Positions 33,743 through 41,469 of a DNA stretch of 64,000 bases are shown in pieces (position 1 is the first letter of the stretch; the number at the start of each line of letters is the position of its first letter). The position numbers and the translations under genes were made by a program. The notes under the pieces were generated by a model that searched no databases, was not told the origin of the DNA, and saw only the letters and a program-made list of their open reading frames with translations. This DNA is from Bacillota bacterium (GTDB lineage: Bacteria; Bacillota; Clostridia; Lachnospirales; Lachnospiraceae). The stretch spans positions 1 through 64,000 of the forward strand of contig JAEYJO010000032.1 in the NCBI GenBank assembly GCA_023408815.1. Reading direction: 5' to 3'.

Positions 33743-35224
33743 ATGCTAAAAAGACTGAGCGAAGTAGAGACAGAAGCGGATTTGGGAAATATCTCCGTTA
33801 TGGAGGAGCCGGACAAGCTAAAGGAAGAATGCGGCGTATTCGGTATGTATGATTTTGCAGGGGGAGACGTGTCGTCTGCCATTTATTACGGGCTTTTGGC
33901 GCTCCAGCACAGAGGACAGGAGAGCTGCGGTATTGCGGTCAGCGATACCAAGGGACCCAAAGGAAAGGTGTCGAGCGCAAAGGAAATGGGACTGGTAAAC
34001 GAATCCTTCACTCCTGAAACGCTGGAAAAGCTAAAAGGCGATATCGGTGTGGGGCACGTACGCTATTCCACAGCGGGAAGCAGTACGAGAGAGAATGCAC
34101 AGCCGTTAGTGCTTAACTATGTGAAGGGAACCTTAGGCTTAGCCCATAACGGCAACCTGATCAATGCGCCCGAGCTTCGGCATGAGCTGGAGTATACCGG
34201 CGCTATTTTCCAGACCACCATCGATTCGGAGGTCATCGCCTACCATATTGCCAGAGAACGCTTGAACACGAACACGGTAGAGGCCGCCGTAGGGCGGGCT
34301 ATGCAGAAAATCAGAGGCGCTTATTCCCTGGTGATCATGTCGCCGAGAAAGCTTATCGGAGCGAGAGACCCCTTTGGCTTCCGGCCTCTTTGCATCGGTA
34401 AGAGAGACGACGCTTATGTACTGGCTTCTGAGACGTGTGCGCTGGATACGATAGGAGCACAGTACATCCGTGATGTGCTTCCGGGAGAAGTTGTCACGAT
34501 TTCCCGTGAAAAAGGTATCGAGTCCGATACCAGCATGTGTGCAGGGGAAAATGAGCATGCCAGATGCGTCTTCGAATATATTTATTTCGCAAGGCCGGAC
34601 AGTTACATTGACGGAGTCAGCGTGTACAATTCCAGAATACTGGCGGGCAAATTTCTCGCTATGGATTCTCCGGTAGAGGCAGACCTTGTGGTAGGAGTGC
34701 CGGAGTCAGGGAACTGTGCCGCTTTGGGTTATTCCCTGCAATCGGGTATCCCTTACGGACAGGCATTCGTTAAGAATTCCTATGTCGGCCGTACGTTCAT
34801 TAAGCCTAAGCAGAAAAACAGGGAAAGCAGCGTGCAGGTTAAGCTGAACGCTTTGAAGGAAGCGGTTTCCGGAAAGCGGGTCATCATGATTGATGATTCC
34901 ATTGTCCGTGGAACGACCTCCGACCGGATCGTGCGCATGCTAAGGGATGCGGGAGCGAAAGAGGTGCATATGCGGGTGAGCTCGCCGCCCTTTTTATGGC
35001 CCTGCTACTTTGGAACGGATGTACCGGCCAGAGAGCAGTTGATTGCATATAGCCGCTCCATAGAAGATATCAGTGAAGTGATAGGTGCGGATTCACTGGC
35101 ATATTTAAAAGAAGAGAGATTGGAAGAAATGGTAAGCGGCCTCGGTATCTGCAAAGGCTGTTTCACCGGAACATATCCGCTCGTCCCTCCGACGGAGGAT
35201 ATTAGAGGGGATTATGACAGGTAA
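33743..35224 (+). CDS. purF: Amidophosphoribosyltransferase (Fe-S, B. subtilis type)
   Basis: A 493-residue enzyme for the first step of purine synthesis (PRPP + glutamine). The catalytic N-terminal nucleophile after processing is Cys30 in K-E-E-C-G-V-F-G, preceded by a 29-residue propeptide, longer than the 11 of B. subtilis. The PRPP loop I-D-D-S-I-V-R-G-T lies at about 383-391. Cys275, Cys421, Cys470 and Cys473 match the four ligands of the [4Fe-4S] cluster in the B. subtilis enzyme. It starts four bases after purC. A shorter propeptide from a later start (for example ATG 33800) is possible. Confidence 0.95.
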   Translation: MLKRLSEVETEADLGNISVMEEPDKLKEECGVFGMYDFAGGDVSSAIYYGLLALQHRGQESCGIAVSDTKGPKGKVSSAKEMGLVNESFTPETLEKLKGDIGVGHVRYSTAGSSTRENAQPLVLNYVKGTLGLAHNGNLINAPELRHELEYTGAIFQTTIDSEVIAYHIARERLNTNTVEAAVGRAMQKIRGAYSLVIMSPRKLIGARDPFGFRPLCIGKRDDAYVLASETCALDTIGAQYIRDVLPGEVVTISREKGIESDTSMCAGENEHARCVFEYIYFARPDSYIDGVSVYNSRILAGKFLAMDSPVEADLVVGVPESGNCAALGYSLQSGIPYGQAFVKNSYVGRTFIKPKQKNRESSVQVKLNALKEAVSGKRVIMIDDSIVRGTTSDRIVRMLRDAGAKEVHMRVSSPPFLWPCYFGTDVPAREQLIAYSRSIEDISEVIGADSLAYLKEERLEEMVSGLGICKGCFTGTYPLVPPTEDIRGDYDR

Positions 35225-35244
35225 AGAAAAAAAGGAGAAGCGGT

Positions 35245-36678
35245 ATGAGTACAGACAGGTATCAGAGCCCTCTTTCGGAGCGTTACGCGAGCAAAGAGAT
35301 GCAGTATATTTTTTCCCCTGATATGAAATTCAGGACATGGAGAAAGCTGTGGATCGCACTGGCGGAGACGGAGAAGGAGCTGGGACTCAATATCTCTCAG
35401 GAACAAATCGACGAGCTGAAGGCCCATGCGGAGGACATCAATTACGATGTTGCCAGAGAGAGGGAAAAAGAGGTGCGCCATGACGTTATGAGCCATGTAT
35501 ATGCTTATGGCGTACAGTGCCCGGGGGCAAAGGGAATCATTCATCTCGGCGCTACTTCCTGCTACGTAGGGGACAATACGGACATTATCGTTATGACGCA
35601 GGCGCTTAAGCTGGTGAAAAAGAAGCTGGTAAACGTGATGAAGGAGCTTTCGGATTTTGCTGAGAAATACAAAGCTCAGCCTACCCTGGCATTTACTCAT
35701 TTTCAGCCGGCTCAGCCTACTACGGTAGGAAAACGTGCGACGCTTTGGCTTCAAGAGTTTTGTCTGGATCTTGAGGATTTAGACCATGCTCTTTCTCATA
35801 TGAAACTGCTGGGTTCCAAGGGAACCACCGGAACACAGGCTTCTTTTCTTGAGCTTTTTGACGGCAATCAGGAGAAGATCGATAAGATAGACCCGATGAT
35901 AGCAAGGAAAATGGGCTTTGCGGAATGCTATCCCGTATCGGGACAGACCTACTCCAGAAAGGTGGATACGAGAGTGGTCAACGTGCTGGCAGGTATTGCG
36001 GCAAGCGCTCATAAGATGTCTAACGATATTCGTCTGTTACAGCATTTGAAGGAAATAGAGGAACCTTTTGAAAAGAGTCAAATCGGCTCGTCAGCCATGG
36101 CATATAAGAGAAATCCCATGAGGAGTGAGAGGATAGCGTCGCTGGCCAGATACGTGATGGTGGATGCGCTGAACCCAGCCATTACCTCGGCGACCCAGTG
36201 GTTTGAAAGAACGCTGGATGATTCCGCAAATAAAAGACTTTCTATCCCGGAAGGCTTTCTAGCGGTAGATGGAATTCTCGATTTGTGTCTGAATGTGGTA
36301 GACGGTCTTGTGGTATATCCGAAGGTGATCGAAAAGAGACTGATGAGTGAGCTTCCTTTCATGGCTACGGAAAACATCATGATGGACGCTGTAAAAGCGG
36401 GAGGAGACAGGCAGGAGCTGCATGAGAGAATCCGCACGCTTTCTATGGAGGCCGGAAAGAATGTGAAGGAAGAGGGCAGGGATAACAACTTGTTAGAGCT
36501 GATTGCGGCAGATCCGGCATTCAATATGACATTCGAGGACTTGCAAAAGACTATGGATCCGACCAGATATGTGGGACGTTCCAAGGAGCAGGTGGAGGCG
36601 TTTCTTGCGGCTGTGATCGCGCCTGTTTTGGAAGAGAATAAGGAGCTGCTGGGCGTAAAGGCAGAAATCAACGTATAA
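35245..36678 (+). CDS. purB: Adenylosuccinate lyase
   Basis: A 477-residue fumarase/aspartase-superfamily lyase acting on SAICAR and adenylosuccinate. The superfamily signature G-S-S-A-M-A-Y-K-R-N-P-M begins at residue 281. The region T-H-F-Q-P-A-Q-P-T-T and H-L-G-A-T-S carry the catalytic histidines. It is 477 residues, longer than the ~430 of B. subtilis PurB and closer to the animal-type length. RBS AAAGGAG precedes ATG. It ends the purC-purF-purB cluster and is followed by a terminator hairpin. Confidence 0.95.
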   Translation: MSTDRYQSPLSERYASKEMQYIFSPDMKFRTWRKLWIALAETEKELGLNISQEQIDELKAHAEDINYDVAREREKEVRHDVMSHVYAYGVQCPGAKGIIHLGATSCYVGDNTDIIVMTQALKLVKKKLVNVMKELSDFAEKYKAQPTLAFTHFQPAQPTTVGKRATLWLQEFCLDLEDLDHALSHMKLLGSKGTTGTQASFLELFDGNQEKIDKIDPMIARKMGFAECYPVSGQTYSRKVDTRVVNVLAGIAASAHKMSNDIRLLQHLKEIEEPFEKSQIGSSAMAYKRNPMRSERIASLARYVMVDALNPAITSATQWFERTLDDSANKRLSIPEGFLAVDGILDLCLNVVDGLVVYPKVIEKRLMSELPFMATENIMMDAVKAGGDRQELHERIRTLSMEAGKNVKEEGRDNNLLELIAADPAFNMTFEDLQKTMDPTRYVGRSKEQVEAFLAAVIAPVLEENKELLGVKAEINV

Positions 36679-36694
36679 ATTATCGGTATGCATG

Positions 36695-36736
36695 AGCGTA
36701 TTTTTAAGGCGTAAGGCTTTAAGGATACGCTTTTTA
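36695..36736 (+). terminator. Terminator after purB
   Basis: AGCGTAT (36695-36701) pairs with ATACGCT (36725-36731). An inner TTAAGGC/GCTTTAA part extends the stem, and TTTTT follows. It may also act as an attenuator before the PurF-like gene. Confidence 0.75.
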
Positions 36737-36770
36737 TACAGAAATAAGCAGAATAATAGGGAGAGCTGTT

Positions 36771-38174
36771 ATGGGTGGATTTTTTGGAGTTGCATCGAAA
36801 AGTGATTGCATGTTCGATTTGTTTTTCGGAACGGACTATCACTCTCATCTGGGAACGAGGCGGGCCGGTATGGCGGTGTACGGAAAAAAAGGCTTTGACC
36901 GTTCGATTCACAACATTGAAAACGCGCCGTTTCGCACGAAATTCGATAAGGAAGTGAATGAAATGAGCGGATGTATAGGTATCGGCTGTATTTCCGACTA
37001 TGAGCCCCAGCCGCTGATCGTGCGTTCCCACCACGGTACCTATGCTATAGAGACGGTTGGAAAAATAAACAATATGGATGAACTCGTGGAAAAGATTTTC
37101 GCCACCGGACATTCTCATTTCCTCGAAATGAGCGGAGGGGATATCAATGCGACGGAGCTGGTCGCAGCGATAATCAACGAGAAAGATAATCTGGCGGAAG
37201 GCATAAGGTACGCGCAGGAAATTATAGACGGCTCCATGACCATGCTGATTATGACGCCCAAGGGAATCTACGCTGCCAGAGATCGTCTGGGAAGGACGCC
37301 TGTTTCCATCGGGAAGAAAGAAGACGCTTATTGCATCTCCTTTGAAAGCTTCGCTTATTTGAATCTGGGCTATATCGAGGAGAAGGAATTAGGCCCCGGA
37401 GAAATCGTAATCGTCACACCGGAAGGAGTGCATACGCTCGCGGCTCCGGGTACGGATATGAAGATATGTACCTTTCTATGGGTGTATTACGGATATCCGT
37501 CCTCCTCCTACGAAGGAATCAGCGTAGAAGAGATGAGATATAACTGCGGCGCACTGTTAGCCAGGCGCGATGATGTGAAGCCTGACATCGTGGCGGGAGT
37601 GCCGGATTCCGGAACGGCACATGCCATCGGTTATTCCAATGCATCGGGGATTCCCTTTTCCAGACCCTTTATCAAATATACCCCTACGTGGCCGCGTTCC
37701 TTTATGCCCACGATTCAGAGCCAGAGGAACTTAATAGCGAAGATGAAGCTGATTCCCGTGCACGATTTGATTCAGGACAAGAGTCTGCTTCTGATCGACG
37801 ATTCCATAGTCCGCGGCACCCAGCTTAGGGAGACTACGGAATTTTTATATCAGAGCGGTGCCAAGGAGGTACACATCCGCCCTGCATGTCCGCCTCTTTT
37901 GTATGGCTGTAAATATTTGAACTTTTCCCGCTCCACTTCGGAAATGGACTTAATTACAAGACGGGTTATCAGTGATTTGGAGAGAGAGGGCAGATTTACG
38001 GATCTGAGCGCCTATTCCAATCCTGAGACGGAGGAATATAAGGAGATGCTCGGACGGATTAGTAAGGAGCTGAATTTCACATCCCTCCGGTATCACAGAC
38101 TGGATGATATGATAGAGGCGGTTGGTATCGATAAGTGTAAACTGTGCACCTATTGCTGGGATGGGAAGGAATAA
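36771..38174 (+). CDS. PurF-like amidophosphoribosyltransferase paralogue lacking the catalytic cysteine
   Basis: A 467-residue protein with both PurF domains. It starts M-G-G-F-F-G-V, where true PurF has C-G-V-F-G, so the N-terminal nucleophile is glycine and no propeptide remains. The glutaminase half is otherwise present (R-R-A-G-M, G-H-S-H-F). The PRPP motif L-I-D-D-S-I-V-R-G-T is intact. Cys233, Cys380, Cys456 and Cys459 match PurF's Fe-S ligands. It might use free ammonia, use another nitrogen donor, regulate PurF or catalyse a different phosphoribosyl transfer. It lies between purB and purA in the purine block, with GGGAG six to seven bases before ATG. Confidence 0.85.
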   Translation: MGGFFGVASKSDCMFDLFFGTDYHSHLGTRRAGMAVYGKKGFDRSIHNIENAPFRTKFDKEVNEMSGCIGIGCISDYEPQPLIVRSHHGTYAIETVGKINNMDELVEKIFATGHSHFLEMSGGDINATELVAAIINEKDNLAEGIRYAQEIIDGSMTMLIMTPKGIYAARDRLGRTPVSIGKKEDAYCISFESFAYLNLGYIEEKELGPGEIVIVTPEGVHTLAAPGTDMKICTFLWVYYGYPSSSYEGISVEEMRYNCGALLARRDDVKPDIVAGVPDSGTAHAIGYSNASGIPFSRPFIKYTPTWPRSFMPTIQSQRNLIAKMKLIPVHDLIQDKSLLLIDDSIVRGTQLRETTEFLYQSGAKEVHIRPACPPLLYGCKYLNFSRSTSEMDLITRRVISDLEREGRFTDLSAYSNPETEEYKEMLGRISKELNFTSLRYHRLDDMIEAVGIDKCKLCTYCWDGKE

Positions 38175-38199
38175 GGAGTAAATATAAGCATAGATTATG

Positions 38200-38242
38200 T
38201 TACTCATAAATAATATTGATTTTATTTATGGGTAATTTTATT
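38200..38242 (+). terminator. Terminator after the PurF-like gene
   Basis: TTACTCATAAATA (38200-38212) pairs with TATTTATGGGTAA (38223-38235) with one G-U and is followed by TTTTATT. Confidence 0.7.
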
Positions 38243-38249
38243 GTATAAT
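38221..38249 (+). promoter_or_regulatory. Promoter of purA
   Basis: TTTATT (38221-38226), 17 bases, consensus TATAAT (38244-38249). The -35 lies inside the preceding terminator. The leader to purA is about 148 bases. Confidence 0.55.
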
Positions 38250-38308
38250 TGAACCAGAGTATCCGGGCAGAGTAAAGATTGCGACATCCGGCATACTAGT
38301 GTGCATAA

Positions 38309-38338
38309 TTAGACTGATTTGCAGCACTCTCAGTCTAA
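38309..38338 (+). promoter_or_regulatory. Hairpin in the purA leader
   Basis: TTAGACTGA (38309-38317) and TCAGTCTAA (38330-38338) pair perfectly around a 12-base loop and are directly followed by GGAGGAACG. No T tract follows, so it is not a terminator. It could be a protein-binding or RNA-stability element in the purA leader. Confidence 0.5.
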
Positions 38339-38403
38339 GGAGGAACGTGACTGCACATTTTATGGAACAAGGGAAAATTCAAGTTTGCAGGAGGAAATCG
38401 ACT

Positions 38404-39696
38404 ATGGTAAAAGCAGTTGTCGGCGCTAACTGGGGCGACGAAGGAAAAGGTAAAATTACGGATATGCTTGCGCAGGAGGCGGATATTATCGTTCGCTTTC
38501 AAGGAGGAGCAAACGCGGGACACACGATTGTAAACAACTACGGCAAATTTGCGCTCCATACACTGCCCTCAGGAGTATTCTATGACCACACGACGAGTGT
38601 GATCGGCAATGGAGTAGCTTTGAATATTCCGGTTCTTTTTAATGAAATCAAGTCCATTACGGATAGAGATGTACCGATGCCTAAGATTCTGGTGTCCGAC
38701 AGAGCTCAGATCGTAATGCCTTATCATATCTTGTTCGATCAGTACGAAGAAGAGCGGCTGGGCGGGAAGTCCTTCGGTTCAACCAAGTCCGGCATCGCTC
38801 CGTTTTATTCTGATAAATATGCGAAAATAGGCTTTCAGGTAAGCGAACTTTTCGACGACGAGCTGTTAAAGGAAAAAGTCGTAAGGGTTGCAGAAGCGAA
38901 GAATGTGCTTTTGGAGCATCTGTATCATAAGCCTTTGATCGACCCGGAGGAGCTGCTTTCGACGCTTAGCGGTTATAAAGAAATGGTGGAGCCGTATGTC
39001 TGTGATGTATCCGCTTTTTTGGATCAGGCGATAAAGGAAGGAAAGACCATATTGCTGGAGGGTCAGTTAGGTACGTTAAAAGATACGGATCACGGTATTT
39101 ATCCTATGGTGACGTCCTCTTCTACGCTGGCTGCTTACGGCGCGATAGGAGCAGGGATTCCTCCTTATGAAATAAAAGAAATCATTACAGTATGTAAAGC
39201 ATATTCCTCAGCGGTCGGTGCAGGCGCCTTCGTATCCGAAATCTTCGGAGAAGAAGCGAATGAGCTCAGACTGAGAGGCGGCGACGGCGGAGAATTCGGC
39301 GCTACTACGGGACGCCCCCGCCGTATGGGATGGTTCGACTGCGTGGCATCCAAATACGGCTGCAGATTGCAGGGAACCACCGACGTGGCGTTTACGGTTC
39401 TGGACGTGCTGGGTTATCTGGACGAGATACCCGTCTGTGTAGGTTATGAAATCGACGGCGAAGAGACTACGCAGTTCCCCGTAACAGCGAAGCTGGAAAA
39501 GGCGAAGCCGGTCCTTGTAAAGCTGCCCGGATGGAAATGCGAAATCCGCGGAATCAAGACCTATGAGGAGCTGCCGGAAAATTGCAGGAATTATATCGAG
39601 TTCATCGAGAAGCAAATCGGGTATCCCATTACGATGGTGAGCAACGGACCGGGAAGAAATGATATTATTTATAGAAAGAGTTCTTTACAAAAATAA
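38404..39696 (+). CDS. purA: Adenylosuccinate synthetase
   Basis: A 430-residue GTP-dependent ligase converting IMP and aspartate to adenylosuccinate. The P-loop-like G-D-E-G-K-G-K lies at 11-17. N-A-G-H-T carries the catalytic histidine near residue 41, and G-A-T-T-G-R-P-R-R and the late G-P-G-R-N-D match the family. The frame is open upstream to 38299, but AGGAGG (38389-38394) and the conserved N-terminus fix the start at ATG 38404. It has its own promoter, leader hairpin and terminator, so it is regulated apart from purC-F-B. Confidence 0.96.
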   Translation: MVKAVVGANWGDEGKGKITDMLAQEADIIVRFQGGANAGHTIVNNYGKFALHTLPSGVFYDHTTSVIGNGVALNIPVLFNEIKSITDRDVPMPKILVSDRAQIVMPYHILFDQYEEERLGGKSFGSTKSGIAPFYSDKYAKIGFQVSELFDDELLKEKVVRVAEAKNVLLEHLYHKPLIDPEELLSTLSGYKEMVEPYVCDVSAFLDQAIKEGKTILLEGQLGTLKDTDHGIYPMVTSSSTLAAYGAIGAGIPPYEIKEIITVCKAYSSAVGAGAFVSEIFGEEANELRLRGGDGGEFGATTGRPRRMGWFDCVASKYGCRLQGTTDVAFTVLDVLGYLDEIPVCVGYEIDGEETTQFPVTAKLEKAKPVLVKLPGWKCEIRGIKTYEELPENCRNYIEFIEKQIGYPITMVSNGPGRNDIIYRKSSLQK

Positions 39697-39701
39697 TAAT
39701 G

Positions 39702-39738
39702 TGCCGCACGACCGCGAAGAACGGTTGTGCGGTATTTT
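39702..39738 (+). terminator. purA terminator
   Basis: TGCCGCACGACCG (39702-39714) pairs with CGGTTGTGCGGTA (39722-39734, one or two G-U) around CGAAGAA and is followed by TTTT. Confidence 0.85.
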
Positions 39739-39846
39739 AATGAAGGAATACGGATTATTCAGGCGGGAAAAATAGAAATAGTCAAGCTGTTAGGGATATG
39801 ATACAATAAGAAAAATGAAATGGGCATGGAAGCGCAAGGGCAGAGT

Positions 39847-40746
39847 ATGACGAATAATCTGGAATATTATAAAGTTTTTTACTACGCGGCGAAGCTTGGG
39901 AGCCTGACGATGGCGGCGGAGACACTTTCCATATCCCAGCCTGCGGTAAGCCAGTCGCTGAAGCAGTTGGAGAGCATTATCGGAGCGAAGCTCTTTGTCA
40001 GAGCAGCCAAGGGAGTGAAGCTGACGGCGGAAGGGGCGCTTTTATATAGCTATGTTGCAAAGGGCTACGAGCAGATAGAGCTGGGGGAAAAGAAGGTAGC
40101 GCAGATGCTCAATCTGGAATTAGGGGAAATGCGTATCGGCGCCAGCGATATGACGCTTCGTTTTTTTCTTCTTCCGTATCTGGAAAAATTTCATGAACAA
40201 TATCCGGGCATTAAGGTCACGGTAACAAACGCGCCAACGCCCGAGACTTTGTATTATTTGCAGGAGGGGAAGATAGATTTCGGAGTGGTGAGCACCCCTT
40301 TTGAGGCGGTGCCCGGCATACAGGCCATAAGAGTAAAAGAAATAGAGGATATTTTTATCGCAGGCCGCAAGTTCATTCAATATAAGAATAAAATGCTGGA
40401 CTTAAAGGACCTGGAAAAGCTGCCTATCATTTCATTGGAAAAAAAGACGAGCACAAGAAGCTATATGGATAGTTTTCTTGAAAAGAACGGGGTAGTGATG
40501 AACCCGGAATTCGAGCTGGCGACCAGCGATATGATTGTTCAGTTTACCTTACGCAATCTCGGAGTCGGAAGCATTATGAGAGAATTCGCGGCAGAGTATC
40601 TGGAATCGGGGAAGCTATTTGCGCTTCGCTTCAATAAAATCATACCTAAGCGGCATTTTTGCGTCGTGACGGATACGGGAAGCCAATTGTCCGCCGCTGC
40701 GAGGAATCTGTTGCAAATTATATACAGCGATAATGAAGACACATAA
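39847..40746 (+). CDS. LysR-family transcriptional regulator
   Basis: A 299-residue regulator with an N-terminal winged helix (Y-Y-A-A-K-L-G-S-L-T-M-A-A-E-T-L-S-I-S-Q-P-A-V-S-Q, split here) and a C-terminal periplasmic-binding-like effector domain. The open frame begins at 39820, but the family start L-E-Y-Y-K-V-F places the start at ATG 39847. No divergent target gene is adjacent (purA upstream is co-oriented and terminated), so its regulon and effector are unknown. It may be read with the HAD phosphatase gene 35 bases downstream. Confidence 0.9.
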   Translation: MTNNLEYYKVFYYAAKLGSLTMAAETLSISQPAVSQSLKQLESIIGAKLFVRAAKGVKLTAEGALLYSYVAKGYEQIELGEKKVAQMLNLELGEMRIGASDMTLRFFLLPYLEKFHEQYPGIKVTVTNAPTPETLYYLQEGKIDFGVVSTPFEAVPGIQAIRVKEIEDIFIAGRKFIQYKNKMLDLKDLEKLPIISLEKKTSTRSYMDSFLEKNGVVMNPEFELATSDMIVQFTLRNLGVGSIMREFAAEYLESGKLFALRFNKIIPKRHFCVVTDTGSQLSAAARNLLQIIYSDNEDT

Positions 40747-40781
40747 GAATGATTGTGAAAAGGGTTTAGGAGGAAACGACA

Positions 40782-41396
40782 GTGATAAATACAATTATTT
40801 TCGATATAGGGAATGTACTTACAGGTTTTGCCTGGAAGGAATTTTTCCGTAAGTTCGGTTATTCACAGGAAATACTGGACAGGATTTCGAAGGCAACGGT
40901 GGAGAGCGGCACATGGGCCGAATACGACAGAGGGGCTTTGTCGGACGAGGAGATTATGGATGCGTTCATCGCCAACGATCCGGGCATTGAAAAGGAGCTG
41001 CGTGAATCGTTAGAAAATATTCAGGGGATGCTCATAAGATATGACTATGCGATTCCGTGGATACAGGAATTGAAAGGAAAGGGCTGCAGGGTGTTAGTTT
41101 TATCTAACTTCGCCGGCCGTGCCGCCAGGGACTGCAAGGACGCCTTGGACTTTCTCGAGTATGTGGACGGGGGAATCTTATCCTATAAGGAAAAATTAAT
41201 CAAGCCTCAGCCGGAAATCTACCAATTATTAATAGACAGATACCAACTGAACCCTGCAGAGTGCGTATTCCTGGACGATACTCTGGTCAACCTGACGGCG
41301 GCAGAGAAATTCGGTATTCATACTGTTCATTTCCAGAACAAAAAGCAGGCTGAGGAGGAACTCTCCAGACTAATGGGCGGTACTGATGATTTCTGA
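40782..41396 (+). CDS. HAD-family phosphatase (YihX-like, subfamily IA)
   Basis: A 204-residue haloacid dehalogenase-type hydrolase. The first motif is F-D-I-G-N-V-L with Asp8 as nucleophile. The usual second Asp is Gly10, as in the YihX/epoxide-hydrolase-N-terminal branch (F-D-x-G-N-V). Motif II is V-L-S-N-F, motif III is K-P-Q-P-E-I-Y and motif IV is F-L-D-D-T. YihX acts on sugar phosphates such as glucose-1-phosphate; the substrate here is not known. The start is GTG 40782 after AGGAGG (40768-40773). Confidence 0.9.
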   Translation: MINTIIFDIGNVLTGFAWKEFFRKFGYSQEILDRISKATVESGTWAEYDRGALSDEEIMDAFIANDPGIEKELRESLENIQGMLIRYDYAIPWIQELKGKGCRVLVLSNFAGRAARDCKDALDFLEYVDGGILSYKEKLIKPQPEIYQLLIDRYQLNPAECVFLDDTLVNLTAAEKFGIHTVHFQNKKQAEEELSRLMGGTDDF

Positions 41397-41469
41397 TATA
41401 ATTTATAAAATTTAATGTACAATAGGATTAAGATTTTGTACGAAAGATAAAATTTAATCGGAGGCTTAT

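Noticed and set aside
36078..37118. 346-residue minus-strand open frame across the purB/PurF-like junction
   Set aside because: It lies opposite two clear purine genes, spans their terminator and shows no recognisable domain or ribosome site.
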